Source: Ceratothoa steindachneri (Eukaryota > Arthropoda > Malacostraca > Isopoda > Cymothoidae). Taken from it: a stretch of DNA of 64,000 nucleotides. Location: positions 190,906,985 through 190,970,984 of the forward strand of contig OZ018321.1 of assembly GCA_963969495.1 (NCBI GenBank), written 5' to 3'. Of the stretch, positions 21,785-33,110 are shown piece after piece. The position numbers were made by a program, and so were the translations under genes. A model generated the notes under the pieces. The model was not told the origin of the DNA and made no database searches. It saw only the letters and a program-made list of their open reading frames with translations. Numbering within the stretch: the first letter of the stretch is position 1; every line of letters starts with the position of its first letter.

Positions 21785-23048
21785 TTTACTAAATATCTGC
21801 GCCTCTGCTTGTTTATAGTTTTTTCTAAGTTAGGTAAGGTTTCTTGATGTCTTTTATTGTTTTTTTTTGTTTTCGTATATTTTGTATTGTTACGAACGAT
21901 AACAGCTTCTTACTGGCAACGTTGTAGCTTATAACTATGACCCGTTTTGCAAAATTTTTTTTGTAGTTATGTCGTCTGCGTGCTCTACTTGTGCTTCGTC
22001 ATTATTCAAATTTGGCTTTATTTTGCATAACCGCGAAAAACTTTTAGATTATCTAGAGGCTCATAAATTAATTAAGAAAACTATAAAATGCCCAAAATAC
22101 AGTGCGAATTTACATTTTTCGGAAAATTTACTGTTTCGTTGTGATAAGTTCTATTTAAACGAAAACGGTAAACATTTTGCTGGCTATCTCGCAACCGCTC
22201 TTTTCGTGAAGAAATTTTCCAGTATCAAAGAGCGATTCCACGAATTTCTGCCCGCTTAAAGTTAGTATGGTTTGTCTCTAGGTTACGTTTTTTCTGCCAG
22301 TAAAAAGCTGCTCGTGGGGGAGTAAGCACTGCAGGGAGACCACCCTACGATGACCCTGAGTTTCAATCAATTGGGGGGGGTCTGGGGGGCGCAGCCCCCC
22401 AGTATATACTTATGCCAAAAAATATTACGCCGATATTGTTCACATCTGACGCTACCGTCTGACGTCATAAGAGATATGCTGTAGCCCAAAATTGTAGCCG
22501 ACTAACAGCGCCATCTACCGTGCGCCACGAATCTGAAGTGTTACCCAGCTTTTTACTGGCAGAAAAACCTAACCTAATAACAAACAATTCTTACTTTTAT
22601 AGGTTTCTTGATTAGTTTATGCGCCTCTAGATAATCTAAAAGTTTTTCGCGATCATACAAAGTAAAGCCGAATTCAAATAACAAAGAAGCACATGGAGAG
22701 CACGAAAACACAATAACGAAAGAAAAACATTTGCAAAACGGGTCCTATTTATAAGCTACGATGTTGCCAGTAAGAAGCTGTTATCATTCGCAGTAAAAAA
22801 AAATATAAAAACAAAACAAAAAACAATAAAAAACATCAAGAAACCTTACCTAACTTAGAAAAAAACTATAAGCGAGCAGAGCGCAGATATTTAGTAAATA
22901 ATAGACTAAAAGTTACAAATCCCCCAAATAACAAAAAAATATAATGCAGTGATTGTCACATCTGACGTCATAAGAGATATGCTGTAGCCCCAAATTGTAG
23001 CCGACTAATAGCGCCATCTACCGTGCGCCTTGAATCTGAAGTATTACC
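21351..23048 (+). mobile_element. Merlin-like DNA transposon with 8-bp TSD
   Basis: The left end GGTAACACTTCAAATTC and the inverted right end GGTAATACTTCAGATTC are flanked by a perfect AAATTATT duplication (21343-21350 and 23049-23056). Inside are long inverted arms (about 21766-22150 against 22590-22930). The TIR sequence recurs at 21617 and, inverted, near 22550. An extra inverted ~280-bp module lies at 22289-22568, bordered by CTGCCAGTAAAAAGCTG inverted repeats. The structure is a nest or composite of related ends. Assignment to Merlin rests on the ORF inside plus the 8-bp duplication. Confidence 0.65.
21969..22259 (+). pseudogene. ISXO2/Merlin-like transposase N-terminal fragment
   Basis: A 96-codon frame with REKLLDYLEAHKLIKK, then KCPKYSANLHFSENLLFRCD. 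This resembles the N-terminal zinc ribbon of ISXO2/Merlin transposases (C-P-x-C ... F-R-C), with the second ribbon cysteine replaced by Tyr (CPKY). No DDE catalytic core follows. The inverted arm at 22590-22760 encodes a related N-terminal piece, also with REKLLDYLEAHKL. Confidence 0.5.
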
Positions 23049-23056
23049 AAATTATT

Positions 23057-23740
23057 TTTGTGTAAATATTATAGTTCACCCGTGTTTGAATATTCATGCG
23101 CGTTTGAGTTTTCTTCAAATGATAGCTGCCGCCATTTTTTGTATTAAAAAAATGCCTGAAAGTAAACAAACCGAAGATGTTGTTTACGTAAGCCATTTTT
23201 TTTACAAAATTACCTGAAAAAAAACAAACGAAACACGCTGTTTCTGTACTAATTGCAGTGGTTATACTTCCGAAATAGCGAAAAGGAAAGCCTATTATTT
23301 TGCGTGCCTGCATCCTATTCAAAATCTAGCTGACTTGAATCACGTTTTATTTTTGAGCATCTAAATTCAAAGTTAGGGTTCACATCTAATGCTCGGCCTA
23401 AATGTCGCATTCGCTTTTAATTTGCACTAAATTATGAACATCCAAAAAGGTGTTTAATTTATCTTTATCAGAAACTAGGGTTAATAATTCTGCAATAGAC
23501 GACGGGCAAAGTTCACAATTTGATACCATTTTCACACTGCATAAAAGATGTCTAATTGATCATTTTCAAACTGCGTAAAAGGGGAATGTTTGACACCCAA
23601 ACTGCTAAAAAACAAGTAGTTCCTAGAAATGATATAGCTAATTACATTTAAATGTATAAAAGAAGGTAATAAAAATAGTAAAATGGGGAAAAATATATTG
23701 ACAAATAAAAATGACCCCGAATGAGGATAATAAAAACTAT
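23057..23740. other. repeat H flank, then unassigned AT-rich DNA
   Basis: 23057-23110 continues repeat H downstream of the Merlin-like insertion (GTGTAAATATTAT...TTCACCCG). The rest shows no recognised feature. Confidence 0.5.
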
Positions 23741-24070
23741 TAAGTGGGAAAAAATTGAAACTGAGCATTTCTGACGTTATACCCCCCCCCCCAACCCATA
23801 TTATAATTCGCAAAACGATTAAAGATGCTGACATGATGTAGTTAAAGCATTCACCTCTGTAAACGTCAGAACATTATAACAATTAGGATTATATACTGGC
23901 GGGCTGTGCCCCCCCAGACCCCCCCCCAATTTAATGAAACTCAGGATATTCATAGTGTGTTTACCCCTATATGAGCCGTCCCCTTAAATGTACTCCAAAA
24001 ACGTGAAACATTTTGGAATACAGATGAAAATAGTACATTTTATCAGTCAGGCCGCTCGTCTACATATTTA
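23741..24070 (+). mobile_element. repeat H, truncated copy
   Basis: Matches 17430-17740, including a GC hairpin module (23896-23917) and the junction AATAGTACATTTTATCAG, and breaks off at the 3' tail of CR1-A. Confidence 0.65.
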
Positions 24071-24840
24071 CCATTACATAAGAACATAAGAAAAGAAGGA
24101 GACTGCAAAAGACCATTCATGGCCTACACTTGGCAGCTCCTGTTCCAGTCAACACACAAAAGATTTCTTACCAGAGAAAAGTCATCAATATTGTCACCCT
24201 TTACAGGAGTTCGTCAGATCTAATCTACAATATACATAAAATGCATCCAGAGGATTATGTCCATTCATGCAACCGCAAAATATAATCTCCCCACTCCTTA
24301 GAAAAATATATACATATGTACATAAAAAAAAAAGAAGTCAGTCCCATCTAGCAGCTTCATCCATATATTTATCTAATCTATTCTTAAAACTACCCAGAGA
24401 GGAGGCTTCTATCACATGTCTAGTGAGCCTATTCCATTCATCTACCACACGATTTGTAAACCAATTCCTCCCAATCTCCTTCCTAAACCTATACTTATCA
24501 AGCTTAAACCCATTGCTACGTGTCCTGTCATGTTCACTAAGTATAAGAACCTTACCCAGATCCCCTTTATTAGATCCTTTTACCCATTTGAAGACTTCAA
24601 TCAATTCCCCTCTGACTCTTCTCCTTTCCAATGTATGTAGATTTAGTTTTCTGAGCCTTTCACCATAAGGTAAGTTCCTTAGCCCACCAATCATCTTTGT
24701 CATCCTTCTCTGCACAGACTCAAGCAAATCAATATCCTTCCTATAATATGGTGACCAAAATTGTACTGCATAGTCTAGATGAGGCCTAACTAGCGCCAGA
24801 TACAGTTTTAGAATGACTTCAGCACTCTTATTGCTTACAC
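24071..24840 (-). mobile_element. CR1-type LINE family A, copy 2 (3' end)
   Basis: On the minus strand: the last ~165 codons of ORF2, a ~240-bp 3' UTR shared with 16083-16400, then a TTCTTATG octamer tail. Its 5' edge at 24840 touches the tail of CR1-B. Confidence 0.8.
24338..24840 (-). pseudogene. CR1-A ORF2 C-terminus
   Basis: An uninterrupted frame from SNKSAEVILKLYLALVRPHL through DLLESVQRRMTKMIGGLRNL and WFTNRVVDEWNRL to the stop. This is the C-terminal part of a CR1-type polyprotein, after the RT palm. It has no endonuclease or RT, so it is a 5'-truncated relic, although this part has not yet decayed. Confidence 0.8.
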
Positions 24841-25148
24841 TCATAACATAACATAACATAACATAATTTAACGGATGACAAAAGCCACAAGGGCCTATCA
24901 AAGGTCATCCGTATCCATCAAATCCCACCCATATAATGCATCCATAGGATTTTGTCAGGTCATGCAGGTACAATATACAATTTAACAATCCATAGGAATG
25001 TCCAACCATGCATCTACAATATATAATTTAAAGCCTCCATAGGAGTCTGTCAAAAACAAAATCAAAATCCCCCAAAATATACAATAAAAAGAAACTGCAT
25101 CCACAGGAATGAGTCAAGAAACATATCCACATACTAAAAAGTAAGAAA

Positions 25149-27832
25149 TTAACCCTCCATCCCCATATAATCATCCAATCTGCGCTTGAAAACATTCAAG
25201 TTTGGGCTGTCTACAGTCTCAGGTGGCAAACTATTCCAATAATCCACCACTCTGTTAGTGAAAAAATATTTTCTAACATCCAGTCTGCACCTCTGTTTTT
25301 TAATCTTTAAGTGGTGGCCTCTAGTTCTATTACTACCTTCTAACTCAAATAACTTGCTGAAATCTAATTTATCCATCCCAGAAAAGATTTTAAAAAGCTC
25401 AATCATATCTCCCCTCACACACCTTCTTTCAAATGAAAACATATTTAATACCCTCAGTCTATCTTCATATTCAATAGGAATCCCAATATCCTATTAGCTT
25501 TATTCTTAGCATTTAGGCATTGCTTTCTAGGACGAAGGTCTGAACTTACCAAAATACCCAAGTCCCTCTCACAATCGGTCCTCCCTAAAATTCTCCCATT
25601 TAATTTATAACTATTCAATGGATTATTTCTACCTATACTAAGTACACTACATTTGTCTATGTTAAACTTCATTTGCCATTTCTTGGCCCAATTGGACAGA
25701 ATGGTCAATTCCTCTTGCATTACAACAGCATCAGAATGAGCCCTAATGGCCCTACCTAGCTTAGTATCATCAGCAAATTTACTCAGGTCACTACTTATAC
25801 CTATGTCAAGATCATTAATATAAATTAAGAATAGCAAGGGACCCAAAACAGATCCTTGCGGAACTCCACTGCTAACACACCCCCACTCAGATTTAACTCC
25901 ATCTATACTAACTCTTTGCTGTCTGTCACCAAGCCATGACTGAATCCACCTAAATATACTGCCATCGATCCCGTGTGCTTTAACTTTGCTCAGAGGCCGT
26001 AAGTGTGGCACTCGATCAAAAGCCTTACTAAAGTCCAAGTATAAAATATCATAGTTTTCATCATTATCTGCTGCTTCATACACCTTACTATAAAAAGACA
26101 GCAAATTAGTCAGACAGGATTTACCCTTACTAAAGCCATGCTGTGATTCTTTTATCAACTTATGCTTATCCAAGTGATCTCTAATATTCCTTGCTATAAT
26201 AGATTCCATCATTTTCCCTACCACTGATGTCAAACTTACTGGTCTGTAATTAGACATATTTGTTTTATCCCCTTTCTTAAATATAGGTATCACATTGGCT
26301 TTCTTCCATGCCACTGGCACAATGCCACTCTCCAATGATTTTCTAAAGATGCATGCTAGGGGCTCACTTAACACATCCTTACATTCTTTCAAAATTCTAG
26401 GAAAGAGCTCATCAGGACCGGGTGCTTTACTACTTTTGATTTTATCAATTTCCTTTGTCACTATCTCCTTTGTGATCAAGATATCCTTTAATTTCTCTTC
26501 ATCATTACCCCTAAAGATCATTGACACCTCAGGTATATTTAGAGTATCCTCCTGTGTAAATACTGAGAAAAAAAAGTCATTTAGCATTCCAGCCATTGAG
26601 TCCCTATCACTCACTAATTCTCCATTGGAATCTATAAGTGGGCCTATTTTATCTCTAACCTTAGTTTTGTATAATTGATAAAAACTTTTAGGATCTTCCT
26701 TTGCCCTATTTGCCACTTTAATTTCATAATTTCTCCTTGCTACTCTAACTAACTTTTTAACATCTCTTGCTAGTTCATTATATCTCTGCCTTAAGTGATC
26801 TTCTCCATTTTTTATTTTCCTATAAATGCCCTTTTTAATGCCAATATAATGCTTAATTTTATCTGTCATCCATTTTGGGTCATTATTTTTACTCCTAATC
26901 TCCTTATATGGAATGTTAATCATCTGACCTGTAATTAATTGCTCAATTATTCTTTCATACTCCTCTTCAATTGTAATCTCTTCCTCCTGGTGATTATTGT
27001 CTCCACTAACTGATATCATTGAATCTATTCCTGAATTGATTTCATTGCCTGGTTTCTGTACAACTGCCTCCAGGTAAGTCCTTAGCCCATTATAATTTGC
27101 TCTTCTAAAGTCAGGAATTTTAACATTGTTCATGCTACTATCAATACCATTCCATTTCATCTTGAATCTAATTTCACAATGGTCACTATTACCCAAATTT
27201 CCTCCAATCTCAGTATCCTTAATAACTTCTTCCCTATTTGTCAGAACTAAATCCAGTATATTATTACCTCTAGTGGGTTCGTTAATAATCTGCCTCAGAA
27301 AATTATCTTGGACAACATTCAAAAATTCCTCAGCCTCCTGATCACCCACAAGAGCTTCCCAGTCTATATTTCTGTAATTAAAATCGCCCATTATACACAC
27401 ATGCTTACTTCTACATGAACGTTCAATCTCCTGCCACAGAAGATTTGAATCTTCCTTACTAAGATTTGGTGGTCTGTATAATAATCCTATGACAAGCTTA
27501 TTTTTACCTTCCTTTACATTTAGCCATAATGACTCTGTGTTATCATCTAATTTAATTGTACTGTTTACCCAACACTGGAGATTATCTTTAATATAAATAA
27601 TAACCCCTCCTCCTCTCTTCCTATTCCTATCTGTATGGAACATGTTAAAGCCCTCAATCTGAACCTCAGGTTTAAAGTGATTACCTGCCAAATCAAGCCA
27701 TGACTCTGTTATCGCAATTATATCAAAATTCTCTTCACTCGCTAACGCTCTTAAGAGATCTATCTTATTCCTTATACTCCGACCATTTGTGTAGTATATT
27801 TTTAAGGTTTTTTTTATTATTCCCATCTTCAT
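25149..27832 (-). pseudogene. CR1-B ORF2: endonuclease + reverse transcriptase
   Basis: A 792-codon frame (27832-25454) starts with an AP-type endonuclease: TNGRSIRNK, E43 in ITESWLD, GDFN at 149-152, SDH at 216-218. RT follows: SSKAPGPDELFPR (about 467), YLDFSKAFDRVP (598-609), GVPQGSVLGP (657-666) and catalytic FADD (686-689). All core catalytic residues are present. Near 25480 the frame jumps from NRILGF to the EYEDRLRVLNMFSFERR block. About 70 codons that copy 2 (30980-31196) still has are deleted and the frame is shifted, after which 25442-25149 completes the C-terminus. The enzyme nicks DNA and copies element RNA by target-primed reverse transcription; this copy is probably dead only through that deletion. 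Confidence 0.85.
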
Positions 27833-27997
27833 TGCATTGTGCTTTTTTATTCCTAGTTATCTGCTCATTCACTTGTGCATTAGTCCCCCTATAACGCATC
27901 AGTATGCCCTCTCCCCTAGCTACTCCTCTATCTCTGCATCCCTTCCATTTCCTACACCTGCCCTCTATTCCTGTTATTCCCTTACCTCTAACAGCTT

Positions 27998-29018
27998 CTA
28001 GTTTCCCACCTGTAAGGACCTAATCACACTATCCAGCTTCCCCCATAGAACCTCAATACCTGCCCGACTAAGATGGAGCCCATCCATCGCATACAACCTC
28101 CTATTCCCGTAAAACCCTCCCCAGACATCTACAAACACCAATCCTAACTCCTCACACAGTCCTTTCACAAATTCATTCAAACCAATTGCACGCGACAACC
28201 ATTCTACCCCCACATCCAATCTCGGAAGCACACCAAGAAACAACACCTTTTACCCTGCTTTTACTCATCCTTTCAACTAACCTTTTATACTGCTCACATA
28301 ACTCACATGTACCCATCTTCTTTACATCATTCACCCCCACATGCGTAATCACAACTGCATCCCTCTCACACCCAGAAACCAGCATATCATACCTCTCACA
28401 AACGTCACTTACACCAGCACCCGGCAGACAAACTCTCATTCCCTTCCACTTGCTATCACTCAACTTCCTATCTAAATACCTAATCTGAGAGTCACCCATC
28501 ACTAGCACCTCAGTCATTCTCCTATTCTGTCGTGGCCTAACATTACCCTCCCTCTTGCTCTCCGTCACACTACCACCCATCCTGCTTTCATCCACAATCA
28601 CACCAGGCAAATCACTTTCACACTCTTCCTCTCTCAGGACATTGAATCTGTTAGTCAACCTAGCAGGTTCTATGTCCCTCTCATTCACACACCTAACCTG
28701 TCCTAACTTATCTATCCTATCCATTTTCACCCACCATTCATCATCACTCACAACTTCCACACTGTTCCCAGTCCTAGCCCTATCTTCCACCCTCTTAGCA
28801 CTAATCTCACCCTTCAATCGCACACTTGCATCTCTTCTCACCTCAAACACCAAATCATTCAACTTCTTACATTCCCCACTTAACCTCCTAACCTCCCCTT
28901 CCAGAAAACACACACAGCATTCAGTTACATTCACTCTCCTTTCAACTCCACATGCATCACACACCACATACACACTACTTTCAAACGGCATGCTCTCACC
29001 ATCTATACAAAAAGCCAT
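27998..29018 (-). pseudogene. CR1-B ORF1 with SGNH-esterase domain (one frameshift)
   Basis: From the ATG at 29018: a cysteine-rich N-terminus (C20, C23, C34, C35, C37), a charged helical stretch, then an SGNH-hydrolase domain. The domain has VMGDSQIRYLD (Ser177, block I), HVGVNDVK (G-x-N-D, block III) and, in the next frame, DGLHLSRAG (D-x-x-H, block V). One extra base near 28243 shifts the frame at KGVV/FLGVLPR, so 29018-28173 and 28246-27998 are one original protein of about 340 residues. CR1 ORF1 proteins with an esterase domain are known. It probably binds the element RNA and acts on lipid or acyl esters; the substrate is unknown. Confidence 0.8.
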
Positions 29019-29040
29019 ACTCTCAGAAATTTACTAAGGA

Positions 29041-29312
29041 AAAAGTTAACACTCACCAAAAAAAATTCTTGCTCAGGATTGTTGCCAGATATCTTCCCCA
29101 AAAGTATTAATCACTAATGTATTTATGACAATGATTGGTGTATTAAATAAATACAAGAAAAACTACACACCCAAATCAGTATTATATCCCAATCTTACAA
29201 TGAGAATCAGGAGCTTCCTGGAGGTATGGGGGGGGGGGCTATGTTCCCCATATAGCAACCCATAGTACGGCTCATGGGGTATGGATCTTCAGGTTTACCG
29301 AATGACATCCTA
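29041..29312. other. unassigned, with a G-run
   Basis: Possible 5' UTR of CR1-B (29041-29180) and an 11-G run near 29228; no gene. Confidence 0.4.
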
Positions 29313-29320
29313 GAAGTGAT

Positions 29321-30298
29321 GGTAATACTTCAGTTTAGGGGTGCACGATAGGGAGCGCTGTTTCTGGGCTACAATCTAGGCCTTATGAGGTCAGACGATA
29401 ACTTCAAAAGGGGCCAATCACTGCGTTTTATTTGTTTTCTTATTTTGTTTTATTCTACTGCATCCACAGGAATGAGTCCAGAATAACCCAAAGTTTTGTT
29501 TTTTTATTTAATAAATGCCTTCACTTCTACTTAATTATATTATTTAGTAATGCATTGATTTTTTTATAATTACCAATGTATTAAACTTTGTATGTTTCAT
29601 TTAACTATTTTTGTGAAACTAAACCATTAATTTCACACACTGGCAACCCTTAATTCAACCTTATTTCAAACATTGGCCCCCCTGAAACCGAGCATTTAAA
29701 AGAGTGTGATTCCTGTGAATATGGTTTGTTCGACTTCAATACGACTTGTGTTAATTCCTCGGTCAATTTAATAGAATCACTTGTAACAGTGAAAGGTGGA
29801 GATAGGGTAAACCTGAAGATCTGCGTCACACGCTCGCCTCCGCTGTTCCCCGGTCCTGGCTGCATAATATTTCTTCCATGTTCCAATATGTTTCACCTTT
29901 TTTGAGTAAATTCAAGGGGACTGCTCGTGGGGGAGATATCACTGCAAGGGAACTCCCCTACGATGATCCTGAGTTTCAATCAAGTGAGGGGGGGGGTCTG
30001 GGGTGCACAGCCCTCCAGTATATACTCATATACTATAAAAAAAATGTTAATTTTTAGCAGCAATAGCCTAAATTAGGTGGCACTATTGTCTTTGTTATTT
30101 TGATAAACGTGCGATCGGCTCTGCACATTTATTAAAATAATAAAGACGATAGCGCCACCTATTTTAGGCTATTTCCACCAAAAATGATCACTTTTAGTTA
30201 CTTTTGAAATGAGGGGATTCACCTTATGATGTCTGACGCCTAAATTATAGCCCATAAACAGCACTACCTATCGTGTGCCCCTAAACTGAAGTATTACC
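29321..30298 (+). mobile_element. Merlin-like element, diverged copy with TSD
   Basis: Ends GGTAATACTTCAG and its inverse are flanked by GAAGTGAT (29313-29320) and GAAGTGGT (30299-30306). The first ~120 bp are clearly related to the TIR region of the element at 21617-21750. The interior holds a short CR1-B 3' fragment (29457-29500), an inverted GC hairpin module (29998-30018) and a foldback MITE (30062-30173). No transposase frame remains. Confidence 0.65.
30062..30173. mobile_element. foldback MITE
   Basis: Inverted arms of about 45 bp (left starts AATAGCCTAAATTAGG; right arm inverted starts AATAGCCTAAAATAGG) with a ~20-bp centre. No coding sequence. Confidence 0.7.
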
Positions 30299-30433
30299 GA
30301 AGTGGTAAATGATTATAGATACTTGAGTATGACAGTCTGTAATCAGAAGGATATACCTATTTGAGAAGCATACCATATGTGAGCAGAGCAAGAAATATTT
30401 TTCTATTTTTGTTTCTATGCAGAAACAAATCAT

Positions 30434-30474
30434 TATAACATAACAATTTCACGGATGACAAAAGCCACAAGGGT
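30434..30474 (-). mobile_element. CR1-B 3'-end fragment
   Basis: Matches the terminal ~40 bp and (TTATG) tail of CR1-B at 24845-24890, then joins a GC hairpin module of repeat H (inverted; 30475-30600). Confidence 0.7.
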
Positions 30475-30639
30475 CTGGGGGGCACAGCCCCCTAGTATAT
30501 AATCATAATTGTTTATAGAATAATGTTCTAACATTTTTATTTAACCAAATGCCTATGAATATGCATGCACGGGGGAATGAAACATACATGCAAAAAAAAA
30601 CAACTTTTTCTGGTGTGACGCTGATCTTCATATTTACCA

Positions 30640-31196
30640 AAAACTGCATCCACAGGAATGAGTCCAGAATACGTCCCAAAGTTAACCCTCCCTTCCCATA
30701 TAATCATCTAATCTGCATTTGGAAACATTCAAGTTTGGACTGTCTTCCATCTCAGATGGTAAACTATTCCAGTAATCTACTACTCTATTGGTGAAAAAAT
30801 ATTTTCTAAGATTCAACCTGCACCACTTTTTAAAAATTTGTAAGTGCTGCATTCCAACTCAAATAACTTGGTAAAATCCAACTTATCCATCCAAGAACAG
30901 ATTTTAAAAAGCTCAATGATATCTCCCATCACACTTCTTCTCTCAAATGAGAACATATTTAGTACCCTCAGTCTATCTTCATATTCAAGGTGCTTCAGGG
31001 AGGGTAGTATTTTTGTTGACCCCCTTTGTACCGACTCTAGGAGGTTGACGTCATGTCTAAAATGTGGTGACCATGCTTGTATACAGTACTCTAAATGTGG
31101 CCTAACATACGAGTTGTAGAGTTTAAGGATAGCCTTTTTACTCTTGTAGCTAATATTTCTCTTAATTATTATTATTATTTGAGATAATGACCACAA
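30640..31196 (-). pseudogene. CR1-B copy 2, ORF2 C-terminus and 3' UTR
   Basis: A minus frame with RNISYKSKKAILKLYNSYV, RPHLEYCIQAWSPHFRHDVN and EYEDRLRVLNMFSFERRSV, homologous to CR1-B. It contains the block deleted from the 24.8-29 kb copy. It ends in the same 3' UTR (CTGCATCCACAGGAATGAG). 5'-truncated and broken near 30840. Confidence 0.75.
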
Positions 31197-31379
31197 AATT
31201 CTTGTGGGAAAAGCCTAGCGTCCATGAACTTGAAAACAAAGTCCCACAGAACACAGTGTCCATATGTCAAGTAAGAAAGAATGAATGCTAGAAGAAAGAA
31301 ATTAAAATGTGTAAATAAATAAATAAGTTTAAAATTATTAAAATTAAATCAATATTAAAATTATGAGGCAGTAGCACCC

Positions 31380-33110
31380 ACCCTTAATCTAGTATTGTAT
31401 TGCAACCTCGTTTGAAGATATTAAGATGTTCCTGCATGACTTCTGCAGGAAGACTATTCCACTGCTTTACCGTACTTGGCAAAAATCGACGCTGAAACTG
31501 AGAAGTGCAGCAGTGAGGATGCATAGTGCATGTGGATGTTGTCCATCCGCAAACCTTGTTGCTCTAGCAAGAGGCAGGGGCTCAGGAATTAAAAATGATA
31601 GTGGCAATTCTCTACTGAAGTAGTATTTATGGAACATCGACAAACATGAAATCATCTGTCGATGATAAGTCATAGCTCACCCATCTGGAAAAAGGAACCT
31701 GCTCCGACGAGCAACCCTATCGAAGAGAGACAGATCTCTGGCAGATGTGGATATCCAAACTGGAGAACAATACTCAAGAAGAGAGAGAACAAAGGACCTG
31801 AAACAAGTGGCATTAATATCTTCATTATTATAGATATATGAGGCCTTATGTACAATAAATACCAAGTTTTCGGGCAGCATTAGCAGATACATTTAAAAGA
31901 TGCTTCTCAAAAGTCAGGTGAGAATCATAGGTAATGCCAAGGATCATTAGGGATTCTGACTCAGTAAGAAGTGTATCTCCATCCAGAGTGGAGGATGAGG
32001 TGGCTCATAGGTACGAGATCTACTAACCAAGAGGGTCTTAGTTTTACTTGGATTAAGCTTCATACCCCAATGATCACACCATTTCTTAATTTTTTCTAAA
32101 TCATGATTTAGACTCATGGCAACTTGGTTTCTCATTGCTGGAGACCTGACTACTCCAACAAGTGTAGTATCATGTGCATACTCAACAACCTCATTTTCAA
32201 GACCTTGTACCAAATCACTTGTGTATATTAAAAACAACAAAGGCCCAAGAACACTGCCTTGTGGAACTCCAGACACAACACGTCTAGGTTCACTAAAGAT
32301 TCCATCTATGAAAACACGTTGCTGCCGATCTATTAAAAAGTTGTTAAGAGTCCTAGGATGTAGCCATCTATTCCAAGGTTTTGCAGTTTAAAAACAAGTG
32401 CTTTATGGTTAACACGATCAAAAGCAGCACTAAAATCAATCTGAACTAATCTTAATTCATAACCCTTGTCAAGATTATCTTGCATACTACAAGTCAAATC
32501 TAAAAGGGCATAACAAGTATCCAACTGCCTCCTATATGCATACTGACTTCTAGCCAGTAAGCCATTCAACTCCAGGTATCTATACAAGGGCCTAGATATC
32601 AGCTTCTCAGCAACCTTAGAGAACACAGGAAGTATTGAAATAGGCCTGTATTGACTACAATCGGCAGATCACATGCCCTTAGGAATAAGCACAACATTGC
32701 TGAATTTACGATTATCAAGAAAGGTGCTTTGTCTAAATAAAAATCTATATAATCTACTTAACTTAGGTGCTAAATCAGTAGACATCTGTTTAAAAAATAA
32801 AGGGAAAAAGTTGTCGGAGTCGATTCCTTCCCAGCTGTCAAGACTGTCAAGTATCTTTTTAACATCCCTTGCATGAAAAGCAAACCCAGTCAAACGAGGC
32901 TCAGGATTGCAAGTGTCAGGGAGAGGAACTTCTTCAACTGACTGCTTGGCTTCAAAAGCTCAATGGAGTAACTTTGCCTTTTCTTTTGCACTAGTTGCTA
33001 GCAGATTTTAATTTAGTCCACCACAAATGAGGCTGTCTGATCTCTGCCAACTTACTCTTCAGATTATCATTATATAATCTCTCAGCCTGATGGTAAACTC
33101 TGTTGGCAGT
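31380..33110 (-). pseudogene. non-LTR retrotransposon RT and C-terminus, family J
   Basis: Minus-strand blocks in order: RLTGFAFHARDVKKILDSLD and GIDSDNFFPLFFKQM (32893-32669), AEKLISRPLYRYLELNGLLA with QIDFSAAFDRVNH (32626-32333), SGVPQGSVLGPLLFLIY and YAHDTTLVG (32276-31947), SFVLSLLEYCSPVW (31892-31677), and a C-terminal YYFSRELPLSFLIPEPLP (31673-31467). The catalytic A-D-D reads A-H-D, so the enzyme is dead apart from the frame breaks. The endonuclease part is missing. Confidence 0.75.

Larger units (their letters stand above)
24841..29040 (-). mobile_element. CR1-type LINE family B, nearly full length
   Basis: Minus-strand order: ORF1 (29018-27998), a short spacer, ORF2 (27832-25149), a ~280-bp 3' UTR and a (TTATG)n tail (24866-24841). 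3' fragments of the same family recur at 29457-29500, 30434-30474 and 30640-31170, which fixes the 3' end. The defects seen are one shift in ORF1 and an internal deletion in ORF2. Confidence 0.85.

Noticed and set aside
28186..29037. Plus-strand Ser/Thr/Leu-rich frames opposite CR1-B ORF1
   Set aside because: Antisense shadows; the minus strand carries the SGNH motifs.
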